In this document: positions 1-12,800 of the stretch, piece by piece
Layout: every line of letters begins with the position of its first letter
Numbering within the stretch: the first letter of the stretch is position 1
Source of the DNA: Sordariomycetes sp. S80-01Y
Lineage: Eukaryota; Ascomycota; Sordariomycetes
Assembly: GCA_037042185.1 (NCBI GenBank)
Contig: JAXQJY010000029.1
Location: 1,116,001-1,180,000 of the forward strand
Length of the DNA: 64,000 nt
Direction: 5' to 3'
Program-made: the position numbers and the translations under genes
Notes under the pieces: model-generated
The model's input: only the letters and a program-made list of their open reading frames with translations
What the model was told of the DNA's origin: nothing
Database searches by the model: none

Positions 1-3000
1 ACCATCCTCGACAAGGAGAATTTTACCCTCGAAGAGCTTCTTGACGAGAGCGACTTGATCCAAGAGCTCAAGCAGCACAACACCAAATTGATTGAGTATC
101 TGCGCGAGGACAACATCCTCGAAAAGCTCCTCGACTATGCCGTCGCCCCTCGACTAGAAGTCTTCGAGACGCCCGACGACTCCGCCGACGACGAAGCAAG
201 TGGCACCAAGGGCAAAGGTCGCATACTCTCCTTCGGCCGGCCCCGCGCCTCTTCGCGCGCGACCGACACTACCGAGCCCGACGATGATGAACAGGACAAG
301 AAGCGCAATCGCTATGCCTTTGTAGCGTGCGAGGTTTTGAGCTCCGATACTTGGTCTATCTACGAGGCCCTTACCGAGAATCGCCAACTGGTCAAGGACT
401 TCTGGGGCTTTCTGTCGCGCGAGTCCCCTCTCGACCCACTACAGGCGAGCTACTTCACCAAGATTAACGAGTCACTGTTTGAGAAAAAGACGGATGAGAT
501 GATGGAATTGCTTAAAAGCCTGCCTGACGCTGTTTCGGATCTGCTCAGGCACGTGGAGTGTCCGATGATCATGGATCTGCTGCTCAAGATCATCGCCTTG
601 GACCGTAGCGAAGGGGGTCAGGGTGTTGTAGAGGTATGCCCCAAGACTAATCACGGTGTCTTCTCCCGCTAACGTCTCTTACAGTGGTTATATTCTAAGG
701 ACATCATTCCGACTTTACTCTCTTTCCTCGGCCCAGAGCACAGCTGGGTCGTCCAAACCGCTGCGGGTGACTTCATCAAGGCCATCATTACCATCTCTGC
801 CAATGCATCTCAGAACGAGCAGCAATGCATTGGCCCCAACGAGCTCACGCGACAGCTGGTATCGCGGCCTTGCGTGGAGCAGCTCATTGGGTACATGCTC
901 GGTGGCGGTAACCCTCTTACTGTGGGTGTAGGCATTGTCATCGAAGTCATCCGGAAGAATAACTCTGACTACGACCCTGATGTCGGTACCGGCGCCAACA
1001 CTGTCCCATGCGCCCATGACCCTATCTATCTCGGACACCTTCTACGCTTGTTCGCAGAAAACGTTCCCAAGTTCATGAGCCTGATCATGGGTACTTCGGC
1101 GCAGAAGGATGGAGTCAACTCAACGTTTGGAGAAAGGCTCGAGCCTCTTGGGTTTGACCGCTTCAAGACTTGCGAGCTGATGGCCGAGCTTCTGCATTGT
1201 AGCAACATGGGTCTGCTTAATGAGCTCGGCTCTGAGGAACTGATCTCTGCGAGGGACGCAGAACGCCGCAAACTTCGCACCGAGGGCAAGCTGCACCCAC
1301 GCAAGGAGGAAGATAACTCAGCCGACGAATTGACGATGCGCTCGTCTCAACCACCGCCGCAAGAGGAGAGTCGCAAGTTGGAGGTTACCAACGCAGACGA
1401 TGATGGTTTTGAGGAGGTTGAGCCCAGCAAAGAGATGAGCGAAGATACGTCTCATGAGTTCGTCAAGGCTGAGGATGATATCCCAACAGACAAGTCATCC
1501 TCCTTCCTTGACAAGGACGGAGACGACTTCGTTGACGAGCCGCTCAGCTCACCGCGCTTAGCTGTCGGTGCTGACAAGGTGAATGAGCAAAAGTTTGAGG
1601 ACCCTAGCGCAGTTGTTGCGCCATTGTCCCCTTCCAAACCCAAGGCAGCTGAGCCCTCAACCGCGTCGGAAGAGTCAACCACAGCCCAGCAGGAGCAAGA
1701 GTCCCAGCAACCCAAGGACACTTCCATCGACCCGTCCGCCGCGGATGACAAGGGACTTTCACTTCCAGTCGTCGGCTCAAAGAACACGGAATCGAAAACT
1801 GAGCCTGAGCGTGTCTTGTCTCCTCACCCCGAAGATACGCCTGCTCCCCTGTTCTCAGCACCTCCGGCCCCAGAGTCCGGCGCCGAGAAGCCACCACAAC
1901 TTCCAGAGAGAAGGAAAGAGAGCCAAGACACCCCGGAGCAGGGCATCTCTACCTTGGCCTCGATCGCGAACGCTGATGCAGCAGCTGACACTAACTCTAA
2001 GAGCGAGACGGTCACTGGAGCAGAGCCGGTTGTGGGCGACTTCTTGAAGACGCAATTTGTCGATCATCGCGTCGTCCCAACCATATTGGTACGTTGAGTC
2101 TGTTCCTTGTTGTATACCACTGACCCGAGGTAGTCCTTCTTCTTCTCCTATCCTTGGAACAACTTCCTCCACAACGTTGTCTACGACATCGTCCAACAGG
2201 TTTTCAACGGCCCCATGGACCGAGGCTACAACCCCACATTGGCGGTGTCTCTGTTCGAGGCTGCCGATGTCACCGCGGCCATCATCAAGGGCCAGCAGGT
2301 GAGCGACGAATCTTTCGCCAAGACCAAGACCCGTATGGGCTACATGGGTCATCTCACTCTGATCGCCGAGGAAGTGGTCAAGTTCACTGAGCGACACCCT
2401 CCCGAGCTACTTTCAGAAGCCGTTCTGGACAAGGTCATGAGTCAAGACTGGATCAATTACGTTGAAGGCGCATTAGCCGAGACTAGAGAGAGGGACAACG
2501 CGATTCTAGGTGGCGTAAGACCCGAGGTTGCTCTGGGTCACAGAGGTAGCCTAGGCGGCGGAGGCGGCCTCGGAGGGGTTGGCCTGTCAGGCCTCGGCGG
2601 CAATTCGACGGGCGGCGCATCCAACGCATTGGCAGAAGCTGGCCTGAACGGCGGCATCGAGCTCAACGAAGGCGGCGGCAACGGCATTGGTCCCTTCGCC
2701 ATCAGCGCCGGCACGCTGATGTCAGGCTTCGGCAGCAGCAGCGACGAGGAAGACGACGACGGCGAAGGTGACGACGACGACGTCAACTCAGAGGTGAGTG
2801 GTGATTCCACTGATGATCGCGGACTGGGTAGCTCTGAGGCAAGTGGCATGGCGGCTCAACCCGACACCTTGATGCAGTCCCCGGAGTTCACGATATCGTC
2901 CCCCGATCCCGGAGACGCAGACGTGGATACAGTGATGGAATCGCCCCCGCACTCGCCAGGACTCAGCGCCCGGATCATTGGCGAGGCGGATAACGACGCT

Positions 3001-4074
3001 CCTCCCGCTGACGATCCGTTGATCAACCCACCCACGCCAGAAGAGCGCCGCTCCTAGTTTGGGCAAACGCTCGATGGTGTGCCCGTATCAGCCATGGACA
3101 ATCCGGCAGAAACCCAGCAGCTGCTTGAGCTGGAGCACTTTGACGATGTAGACTTCGACGAATTCACGAGAATACTTGAGCACGTTCGGTTCTAAGGGTG
3201 CAATTCTGGTTGGGCGGCTTTGGTGGTGTACGTTCGAATTGCACTTTTGCGTACCAAACTAAGAGGAGGGCCTCAAGCTGTCATATCTCATCCACGGGAC
3301 AAAGTAGCCATGCCATGCCAGCTCAGATCTCACTCGTCCGGCTCTCATTTTGTCACTCTACGGTATTGAGATGCTGATGCCCTCCTCTAGTTCCGCGCAT
3401 ACACAGATTCCAACAACGCAGATGGGTCGATGGCGCCGCCTTCGATACCTCCACCTCCGCCGCCGCCGCCGCCTCTGAACATCCCGCCTTCTAGAGCAAG
3501 GCGACAGCTTGCTGCGAGGCTGGCGCTGCATCAAAAGAACAACCAACCTGCGGAGTCTTCGTCTGCCTCACTCCACCAAGACGATGATGATGACGATGAT
3601 CTCGATTTGAAAGACCCATTCGCTGACGGCGAGGACGATCTCGATGATGATGATATGCTACGGGAAGACGGGAGGGACACCTGGTGGAGAGGCGTTGTGA
3701 GGAGGAATATCAGCGCCGATGAGAGGGGCTTCGAAGACGGTAACGATGATGATGACGAGTTTGGGGACTTTGCGATGGCTGAAGATGACAAAGAGAGGCC
3801 AGAAGAAGGTAGCGTGCTTCTGAAACCCCTCGCTGTCAACCCAGCAAAGGAAGGCAACAGAGGCCTCAGCGGTCTTTGGCCGTTTGGCTCGAAGAGCGAA
3901 AAGGACAAGCCGGCCGAGGACGACAAAGACGACAAGTCAGCGCCAGTCGACGCCGGCGCTGACAAGACGTCGGAATTGGAACCAGAATCTGCCTCGACGC
4001 CAACGGAAGTCAAGGAGGCCAAGAGGAGGACAAGCATCGAGGACCCAGATGAGGATGAACCAGTCAAGGTCTAG
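1..4074 (+). CDS. SAPS-domain Sit4/PP6 phosphatase-associated protein (5' partial)
   Basis: This is the 3' part of a SAPS-family protein (yeast Sap155/185/190, fission yeast Ekc1), the regulatory partner of the Sit4/PP6 phosphatase. The reading frame is already open at base 1. Exons are 1-633, 685-2088, 2134-2793 and 3391-4074, all joined in phase 0, giving 1,126 residues in the window. The family block is clear: a helical repeat segment at about residues 1-400, then, after a variable acidic/Ser-rich linker, the signature SYPWNNFLHNVVYDIVQQV directly after the intron 2089-2133. The end carries a proline run, the basic stretch RARRQLAARLALHQ and Asp/Glu-rich blocks. The last intron (2794-3390, 597 bp) is far longer than its neighbours and is itself open in frame to a TAG at 3055-3057, so a shorter retained form would end there. 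Family assignment is very secure. The exact C-terminal isoform in use is inferred. Confidence 0.93.
2794..3390 (+). other. Long last intron of the SAPS gene, open in frame, with alternative acceptors
   Basis: The donor GTGAGT follows a GAG codon at 2791-2793. The acceptor CTCTAG at 3385-3390 restores the conserved acidic/proline tail in phase 0. A second potential acceptor, CTCCTAG, ends at 3057 and is also phase 0. It would lead into a 45-codon tail ending at 3195 that is rich in Asp, Glu and Phe. If nothing is spliced, translation runs through to the TAG at 3055-3057. Three C-termini are therefore possible from one donor. Splice-site quality and the resemblance of the tail favour the 3390 acceptor. 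Confidence 0.6.
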
Positions 4075-4545
4075 TTTCCCTTTTGACGTCATTGAGCCCG
4101 TCCTTGAATTCTTTCATTGTCGTTTATTCGTTGGAAACCTTCGTAGCTAGAGCACACACATGGTCCTGGATAGAAGCATTGGGCTTTTCGCGCTGTTCTT
4201 ACTGTTGTAGAAGGTGGGATGGTTGGCGTGTGAGGATGCACGTACGGGTCTTGTGTATACTATAGGCCTGCTTGTTCGGTTGGCTCCTTGTCGAGTGTAC
4301 TGGGCTGGGCTGGGCTGGATGTGCATGGTGTTTGTACTGTAGAGTAGGAACGGGAATGATAACGTTGACCTCAGTCCTGCTACTACCGTATTCCGATCTG
4401 GGCCTGTGATGGTGGCGGCGGCTGTCACGTATATGTTGAGAACACCCCTCTTCGGATTCCCGGACTCCGAGAGGGGCAGCCGGCCGTACTTCGCTTGGCT
4501 ACAGCTTCACTTGAATAAGCCGTGATAATCTCGACATCGACAATC
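4075..4545. other. 3' flank of the SAPS gene
   Basis: No supported coding region. The stretch includes short pyrimidine/purine runs and a GGGCTG triplication near 4304-4318. It probably holds the SAPS 3' UTR and the 5' flank of the micropeptide candidate. Confidence 0.5.
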
Positions 4546-4699
4546 ATGGTTGTTCGGGCTTTCTATGCGCTGATGACAGCGTTCTATGTGGGCGTTTATT
4601 TGAAAGTGAGTCTCACTCGTCACTGTTCCTAGGCTATCAACTTCTGACCAGGCGCAGCTTGTCGCGCGTCAACGGCCCCAGCCGGTGCGACGCGGTTGA
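4546..4699 (+). CDS. Possible two-exon membrane micropeptide (33 aa)
   Basis: An ATG at 4546 opens a 20-codon exon (4546-4605). A well-formed 52-bp intron follows (4606-4657: GTGAGT donor, CTGAC branch site near 4643, GCAG acceptor), then a 13-codon exon ending with TGA at 4697-4699. The predicted peptide has one hydrophobic aromatic-rich segment (residues 4-19) followed by an Arg/Pro-rich basic tail, as in small mitochondrial or ER subunits. I do not recognise the family. The tidy intron in phase 0 is the main support; length alone gives none. It could equally be the start of a longer transcript or chance. Confidence 0.35.
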
Positions 4700-6877
4700 G
4701 CCTCCCACGGAAAGGGTGTTCTGGTGCGCTTCTGCCTCAGACCATACGAGAGACCCTGAGAGATGAGAACGTGCCTTCAGGGTCCTTTCCGCCCCGTGCC
4801 GCGAGGATGAGCGAGGAGCCGGGCCGCGCCTGCATCCGACGGCACCGTGGTCGACCGGGTAAGCTTGTGGCTTCTAGACTTGCCGAAGTGAATGGAGGTG
4901 GGGGAAGAAACAGCTTGTGTACAGTTTGGAGGCGTTTAGGAGTCTGAAGTTGACATGGGAACAAGTAAGGGCACGTGGCGGATCAGGGGGAACATGATAG
5001 TGTGTCTGGGTCTACGCTACCTACTCGAAGCGAGAGGAAACGCCGAACCTGAGGTAGAAACAGGAATTCTTTGATATGCACACAGATCTGCCTGATCTCT
5101 GCTCGTTCTCCTAATCGGGTTGAGTATCTGCCGGTGTTTCTACACCTCTGCAGCATGGACAAAGCCTCTCCTACACGACACGGAAACGGGGGGCATTGCT
5201 CCGACAGTCCGTTACGAAAGGGGCTTCCTCGTGCATTCCTGCTGGAGGAGCTAGGGGCGTTTCGTGCGTGTCCGGGAAGCTGATGCCAAGATCCTGCGAT
5301 GATCTTCCCGACGCAAGGTTCAAGCTTACGTTCCAGGGTCTGACCTGGAGTGCGTAGGGGTTCACGATGGGCAATGTTCCGAGCTGCGGTGAGGGTCTAA
5401 CAGGCGGCTGGGGTGCAGCCTCACCGGAATAGCTACGCTTAGTTCTTACTGAGGCGGGGCGAGCAGCTGATGCCTCATTTCGATGACGGCTACGCTGTTG
5501 GCGTTGAGAGTTGGAAACGACCTGCGGAGGCCTCGGGAGATGCGAAAGCTGATGGGTATTAGTCTGGTCTGGAGTCTCAGAAACTACGATTGGGACCCCT
5601 GAGGATGTGAAGCTGGGATCGCCAGGCGGTTCGAACGTGTGACACTGCGACCCTAGCAGACTGACAGTCAGATCGACAGGGCTGGAGCTATTTAATTAGT
5701 GTAAGCTGATCGAGCCGGGGCTTCAGATTAGAGGTCTGTTTACAGGGCAGGCTTGGCGGGGAACTGCGAGGATGAAGTTGATTGATTGGAAGATCCAGCA
5801 CCTTATTTACGACGTTTGTGAATCGTGTTCCGTAGGGACTAAGGGTATATGGAAGTAGTACTACTTAGTAGTAGTAGTAGCAGTAATGAGACGGAATGTG
5901 TTTATGCTACGTCATTGTTGGTGGAGGGGCAGCCGCGCTGATTCGCGCTTCCGTCAGTGAACGCAGGAGGGAATCCTTCAGGCTTCGGCTCCGGCTGCCA
6001 CAACCCTCGAAATTCCCACCCTCTACGACCCCAAAGCAATGGGAATTCAATGCACCAACGCTCGACTCCCATGGAGCTCCCACGTAAGTCAGCTCCAGGG
6101 GCTAACCAAAACAGGTCCCAGGATGGTGCGAGCTTTCCCTCAGGTCCACTTGGCACGTCGCTTCCTCATCCTTTCCGCCTGACGGTCCCGACCATCGCGC
6201 GATCTGGTGCTGCCTCTGTTTCCCCTGCACCGCTGCACCGCTGCCCGCGCCTCCCAGCGTTCCCACCCCTCGTGCCCCCGGTGGCAGCCGGGCCTTGTTC
6301 CAGCATGGGAGCAGCCCAGTGGCTTGTTGCTTCTAGTGAAGCAGCCACGGCCAGCTCGAGGATTCCGCTGGCCGTCAGCAACGTCATTAGACCACCAGGT
6401 GTACCGAGTGAGCTGGATGGGATGGGTTGATCAAGGCCGCAGATGCCCTCGCTTGGCCTCCCTTCCATTTCTTTCATATCCCAATACTTTGACAACATTC
6501 TTTCCGGATCTTGGTGCTATATGCCCTGTTTCTGCGTACTGCATATCGACCATCACGCAGCTCTCACCCACAGGCCCTTGCAGAACGGACCGGGTGCTGC
6601 CTTATGTCAGACCAGGACCCTCGAACTCATATTGCGACGTAATTTAGCACTTATCGCACGGCTTGGCTTGGTCTAGTCTTCCGGTGCTTTGCATCTCTCA
6701 TAAAGCACATTGCTACGACCTTGACGATACTCACGTCCTGTACATCACGACACCCGGATTATACGAGCGGCTGCCAGCCCTCAGGATATGCTGCCAGCTC
6801 CGTGAGCACAGCGCAACTAAAAGGACCTCGGGTCCTCTAATATCACAGCCAACACTTACCTATAGCAGTCACTCGTC
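4700..6877. other. Intergenic region upstream of the NRPS-like gene
   Basis: No convincing coding region in 2.2 kb. It contains a (TAG)n microsatellite at about 5866-5883. The last few hundred bases, which run up to the NRPS-like ATG with little purine bias, are presumably promoter and leader. Confidence 0.5.
5866..5883. repeat. (TAG)n trinucleotide microsatellite
   Basis: About five consecutive TAG units followed by CAG, preceded by a partly palindromic AGTAGTACTACT stretch. It lies in non-coding sequence about 1 kb upstream of the NRPS-like gene. Confidence 0.8.
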
Positions 6878-9800
6878 ATGACTGCGCGACCTCAGCCCGG
6901 CAGGGCGCCAACCGAGCTCCCCTCGACCGAATCGAACTCGGAGCGGCTTCTCGTTGGGGTAGCAAAAACTCTCAAGATCTCGCAGGACGACATCACTCTG
7001 ACCGACTCATTTACCGACCTTGGGGGCAACGAGGCATTGGCAGAGAAGCTCGAGGGACGGATGCAGCGGTACGGTGTCAAAGTGACCCAGGGCGACATCT
7101 TGAACTGCAAGACCATGGCCGAGCTGCAGGCGCACGCCAAACCGCTGAACTCTGCGTCGGATTCGTCAAGCAGCGCGACAGACCGATCATCAGCAGACTC
7201 AGAGTCCAGCGACAAAAAGGACGGTGTCTTCACGCCGACGAGAAAGCCTCGTGATCCTGAAGAGTCAGTCTACGGACCACCCCCAAACATGGATTTGAGC
7301 AAGGATCCAGCCGGTCTGAACCCGGAGGAGCCCAGGCAGAAAGAAAAGCCCCCACCAGCGCAGCAGAAATCGGAGAAGGCGATGGGCAAGGAGCCCGCCA
7401 ATATCCAGATCGACATCGAAGATGGCGACAGGACATCAGAGTTGGAGGAATTCCTCTCCTCTGCATCGCGGGGCGAGTATTTCTGTCTGATCAAGTCGTC
7501 CGCAGGGCCCTTTGAGCAGCAATTGGTCGCTTTTGTCAGCGTCAACAACCAGTCTGCAAGTGAGGCAAAGGGCATTTCCTTGCCAGCCGAGAAGGAGTAT
7601 CGGTCGATCGAGACGCGCATCAAGCGATTCCACACGGCTCTGCGAGAATGGGGTGGAAGCGCGCCCTGGCCAGACATCTGGGTTCCCCTGCACTCCATGG
7701 TCACCAAGAGCAATGGCAAGCCCGCGACTAGAGCCTTGCAATGGTGGCTCAGGAATCTAAATGAAGACGTCGAGCAGCGCATCCTGAGCTTGCAGCGTCT
7801 TCTGAGTCTCCAGCTCCTCGATGCCCCGATTCAGGAAGAGAATGAGGGGGAAACTAATCTGGGTTCGGTGCCGACGAATCCAACAAGTGCAGAACCAACT
7901 CCTGCGCCGCAATCTCCGCCGTCGCAGTCGCAGGAGCAGCCATCCTACACGCTCTCACAGCAGCAGGCTGCAACCGAGCAACATGTGCGGAGCGGATCGC
8001 GAGGCCAGCCTGACATTGTTGTCTTCAAGCCTGAACCTATCCCGGAGGAAGACGAACCCGAAGAAATTGAGATCGCGCTGCAGGAAGCAAAGGCGGTCCC
8101 GGCCCAGAGGGTCAAGCCTGCACACGTCGACGCGGCGCCAAGAGACTCACTGGTGCGGACAAGATCGCGATCCTACTCGCAGAAAGACTCTCTCATCATT
8201 CAGCAACGTCTCTCTACGACCCGGCCAGACAAGACCTTCTCCATGTTTATTGAAGATGAATCCGGCAGACTTCATATGCATGAGCAGATGGGCGACACTC
8301 CCGACGATGTCGAGTTCTTCCCACTTTCTGCTATGCAGCAGCTCTTCTTCCGCACCTCCATGAACCTCAACCCACAGCCCAACTCCATCACCGAGCCGGG
8401 TTACCGTTTTAGCCAAAGTGTCCTTCTCAGAATCAAGGCCGAGCTTCAGTCCACGGACGTTGAAGCCGCCGTTGAGCATCTGGTTGACCGCCATTCTATG
8501 CTCCGATCCCGCTTCAGACTTACAAGTGAAGGATGGGCACAGGTTATTCTGCCACAGACTGCAAATTCCTACCGATATGGACACCACCAGGTCGACCACA
8601 GCGACGACATTGCTGGAGTTACTGAGCGTTCACACGCGTCAATCAACCCCATCAGCGGCCCCGTTTTCTCTGCCGAACACATCCGGACTGGAGACGGAGA
8701 CCAGTATATATTCCTGGCCTGCCACCACTTGGCAGTAGACCTGGTATCATGGCGAGTGATCATCCACGACATGGATGAACTGCTTCGCGACGGCACTCTG
8801 CTGTCGAACCCTTCTATTCCCTTCTCCAACTGGATTGAGTACCAAGGCTACGAGTCAAGCCACAGGCTCGTTCAGCCTAAGCTTCCATTCGAGATCTCGC
8901 CTCCCAGTCTAGGCTACTGGGACTTAGACTTGGAGGAGAACCGATATGGCAACACCCAACAGTTCAGCTTCTCACTCAATGCCGAGCTCACTCATACTCT
9001 CCGTACAGCATGCCGCAACGTGTTCAGAACGGAGCCGGCGGACGTGTTTTTGACAGCCCTGCTGCTGTCATTTTGCCAGACGTTTCCCGATCGCGAGGCC
9101 CCCACAATATGGACTCAAGAGCATGGTCGAGAGACCAAGAATGAGGACTTCAACATCGACGAGACGGTCGGCTGGTTTACCTCGCTCTGCCCGATCAGTC
9201 TGATGTCCAGTTCCGATGCAGACATCATGGAGCTCATGAAGCTGATGAAAGACACTCGTAATGCCATCCCCAATTCTGGCATACCATTCTTCAACACAGA
9301 GTTCTTGACTCCTTCCGCTCCCTTTACCACTATTCCAGTTGAGGTGCTCTTCAGCTGCGTCGACAAGATGCACAAGCTGCATCATAAGGATGGCGTGCTG
9401 GAGCCTGTCCCCGGGCCCGGACGCACTACTGACACCGTCACCTCCGATATTGGCCCAGATGTCGGACGCATCGCCTTGTTTGAAGTTGCTGTCGCCATCG
9501 AAGACGCCGAAGCCACAGTAGAAGCCCTGTATATCAAACCACAACGCCAGGACCGCATCGAGGAATGGATGAAGCAATTCGAATCCTTGGTTATGGTGGC
9601 TATCGGCAAACTTAAGACGATGGGCCCTGAGCTTACATTGGCTGATGCGCCATTGCTGAAAACCACGTACCAAGGCCTCTCTAAACTTGCGCAGAGCGGA
9701 CTTGGCGAGCTCAACCTGGACAACGTTGGCGAGATTGAGACCATCTACCCGGTCAACCCCTCTCAGCAGGAAATTCTCATAGCACAAAGCATGAACCCAG

Positions 9801-12800
9801 AGAGCTTCTGGATACACAGCATCTACGAGCTGAGCACTGCCGAGCGTAAGCCTGTCAGCCAAGGCAGGCTCTGCGCTGCGTGGGGCGCCGTGGTTGCGTC
9901 TCATATGGCTCTTCGCAGTGTCTTCAATGACAGTATAACCGAGGACGGTCTGTTCGATCAAGTCGTTCTCAAGAAGATCTCGCCCGACATGTTGTTCCTC
10001 GACAGTGAGCAGCCCGTCGAGACTCTCATGAGCCTGCCAGCCATGAAGACTGCCCCTGGCCGCCCGAGGCACAGACTGTCCGTTTGTAAAACCGCGACCA
10101 AGACCTACCTGAGGATCGATGCCAGTCAGGCTATTTGCGACTCCCTCGCTGTGGACAACTTGGTCACCCGATTGCGCATGGCATATGCCGATGAGGAGTG
10201 CGAGTCCGATGATGACACCATGCTTCTCCAGACGTGGCTCTACAATGCCAAAACAACAGACACCTCGCAGAACCTCGAGGCCTGGAAAGGCATCCTGGCT
10301 GATTCGAAACCCTGCAACTTTCCTTCCCTTGCCGTCAAGCCGAATGACTTGAGCTCGGTTCAGTCTAGCTCTTTTGGCCTCGAGATCAAATGTCAAGAGC
10401 TCCAAGAATTTTCCCATCATCGGGACGTTGAGGTCGTCCATGTGCTTCAACTTGCTTGGGCAATTGTGCTGCGCGCCTACATCGGGACTGACCAGGTCTC
10501 GTTCGGGTATGAAGTTTCCGGTCGAGATGAGGAGCAGATGCCGGGCATCAAGCACGAAATCGGCACCTTTGCTGCCCTGACGCCATGCACTGTCGAGCTT
10601 TCGCCAGGCAGAACCATCATGGAGTGTCTTCAGAGCCTAGTCGAGATTTCCACCGTTGCCCGCGCTGGTCCGCAACCGACCATTGCTGAGATCCAGCATG
10701 AGATGAAGCTGAACACTGAAGATCTCTTCAACACTTGTCTCTCAATGCGCGACTTTGACAACGCCAGGCACAAGTATCCCGAGCTCGACGAACTAAGCTT
10801 CAGGTCCAATATGGTCACTTCGTCCCGTGTCTCGGACTGCGATCTGTCTCTATCTACCATGTTCATTGACGACCATCTTCACATCGACTTTGCATTCCGC
10901 CGCATCACACCCACGCAGGCGCAGAACATAATGCATACATTCGAACGCGCCACCCGTCTTATTCTTGACGACCCAAGCCAGAACATTTCTGGCACTGATC
11001 TCTTCACCGATCGCGACTATGCCCAAATGGTGGTTCAGGACTTCGAGTTCAGTCAGGTTGGGGAGAAACATAACTCAACGGTTCACCAGCTTATTCTACC
11101 TCACGCTCAAAAGCTACCAGAGGCACCCGCCATCTGCGCCTGGGACGGGAATATGACCTACCACCAAATGGTGTACTGCGTTTCCACGCTCGCCACATAC
11201 TTGAGAAACATTGGTGTAACACCGGGAGTTGCCGTCCCCGTAGTTATGGAGAAAAGCAAGTGGGCGCCGGTCATTATGTTGGCTGTACTCAAGGCTGGTG
11301 GTGCCATCGTGTGCCTCGATGCCGGGGACCGCCATGTCGTCGAGGCCACCGTCAAGCAGCTTAACTCCCGCATTGTCGTTGCGACGGACTCGGCGTGGAA
11401 CGACATCGTTTGCATTGTCCCGAATCTGGTCATTGTCAACGAGCGTTTCTTCTCAATTCTACCGCCTCAGGTGTCGATTCCAGTTCGCGACCCGAGCCCT
11501 GACCATGGTGCCTGCGTTATGTACGCGCCGAAATCCAGAACGGGTGCCTCCAGAAGTTTGTTCTTCACACACGCCTCCCTCTGTGCTGCCTTCATTGCCC
11601 AAGGACCAGCGCTGAAGTTGAATAGGAACAGCCGTGTTCTCCAGCTGTCTTCCTTCAACGCAGACGTGGCTCTTGTTGAAATTCTGGGAACGATGGTTCA
11701 TGGTGGATGCGTCTGCATCCCTTCAAATAAGGACAAGCAGAACAACCTGGGCGGCGTCATATCTAGTATGAACGTTACTTGGTCTTACATGACTTCGACG
11801 CTGGCTCGTCGTATCAACCCGGCCCAAGTGCCTAAGCTGGAGACCATCTGCTTCCGCACGCGTCGTTTGGATGAGGACACTCGCGCGGCTTGGATGCCTA
11901 GCCGAAACATCTTGCTGGCTTACGGTGCGCCGGATGTCTGCCCTCTGGGCATCTCCATCGCCGAGGTGTCTGAGGTTTCCAATGTTACCATTATTCCTCA
12001 ACCTCTTATGGGCCGTTTCTGGATTCTGAATCCTGAAGACCCCAAAAAGCTCATGCCCCTCGGCGCCGTCGGCGAGTTAGCCATTGACTGCCCGCTTTTG
12101 ACGCCTCACAAGTTCCACCCTAGCCAACCTGTTCAGGCCGCTCCTCAAGCTGTCGATCACGCTGAGAGGCCATCACGGCTGCGCTATCTGAAGACTGGTC
12201 ACCGTGTGCGTTTCCTGGATGACGGCAGCATCCAGTTCCTGTCTAGCATGCGCGATGATGTGTTCATTGATGGGTCTCGCATATCGGTGTCGGACATTGA
12301 ACACCATCTGCGTCGCTGCCTCGGTTCCAAGTTCGACATTGTTGTCGAGTCCATCACGACGAGTGACTCTGTCCAACTACTGGCTGCCTTCCTCGAGCTT
12401 GGCGACGAATTGGAAGGGGGCTCAGACGACGTAGAGAAGCTTCGTACCCAAACCAAGGAGCGCACACAACTCGCGAAAGCACTTCGCCGTGCTTCAGCCT
12501 CTAGTGGCCGCGTTAAGGGCTTGACTGCGGAACAGATTCCTTCTGTCTTCATTCCCTTGAAGCAGTTCCCAATGTCGACTTCGCTCAAAGTCAACCGACG
12601 CAAGCTCCAGAAGATGGTGTCTGCCATGACATACCAGCAACTTCTTGGTGTATCCACCACCGCCAATGCGGATGAGGCTGAAGCTTCCGAGAAGCCCCTT
12701 CCCTTGACGCACGTCGAGGAGCGAATGAGGCATGTCTGGGCGGCGGTGCTGGACATTCCTCCCGCAAAAATTAAGAGCAATGACAGCTTCTTGACTCTAG

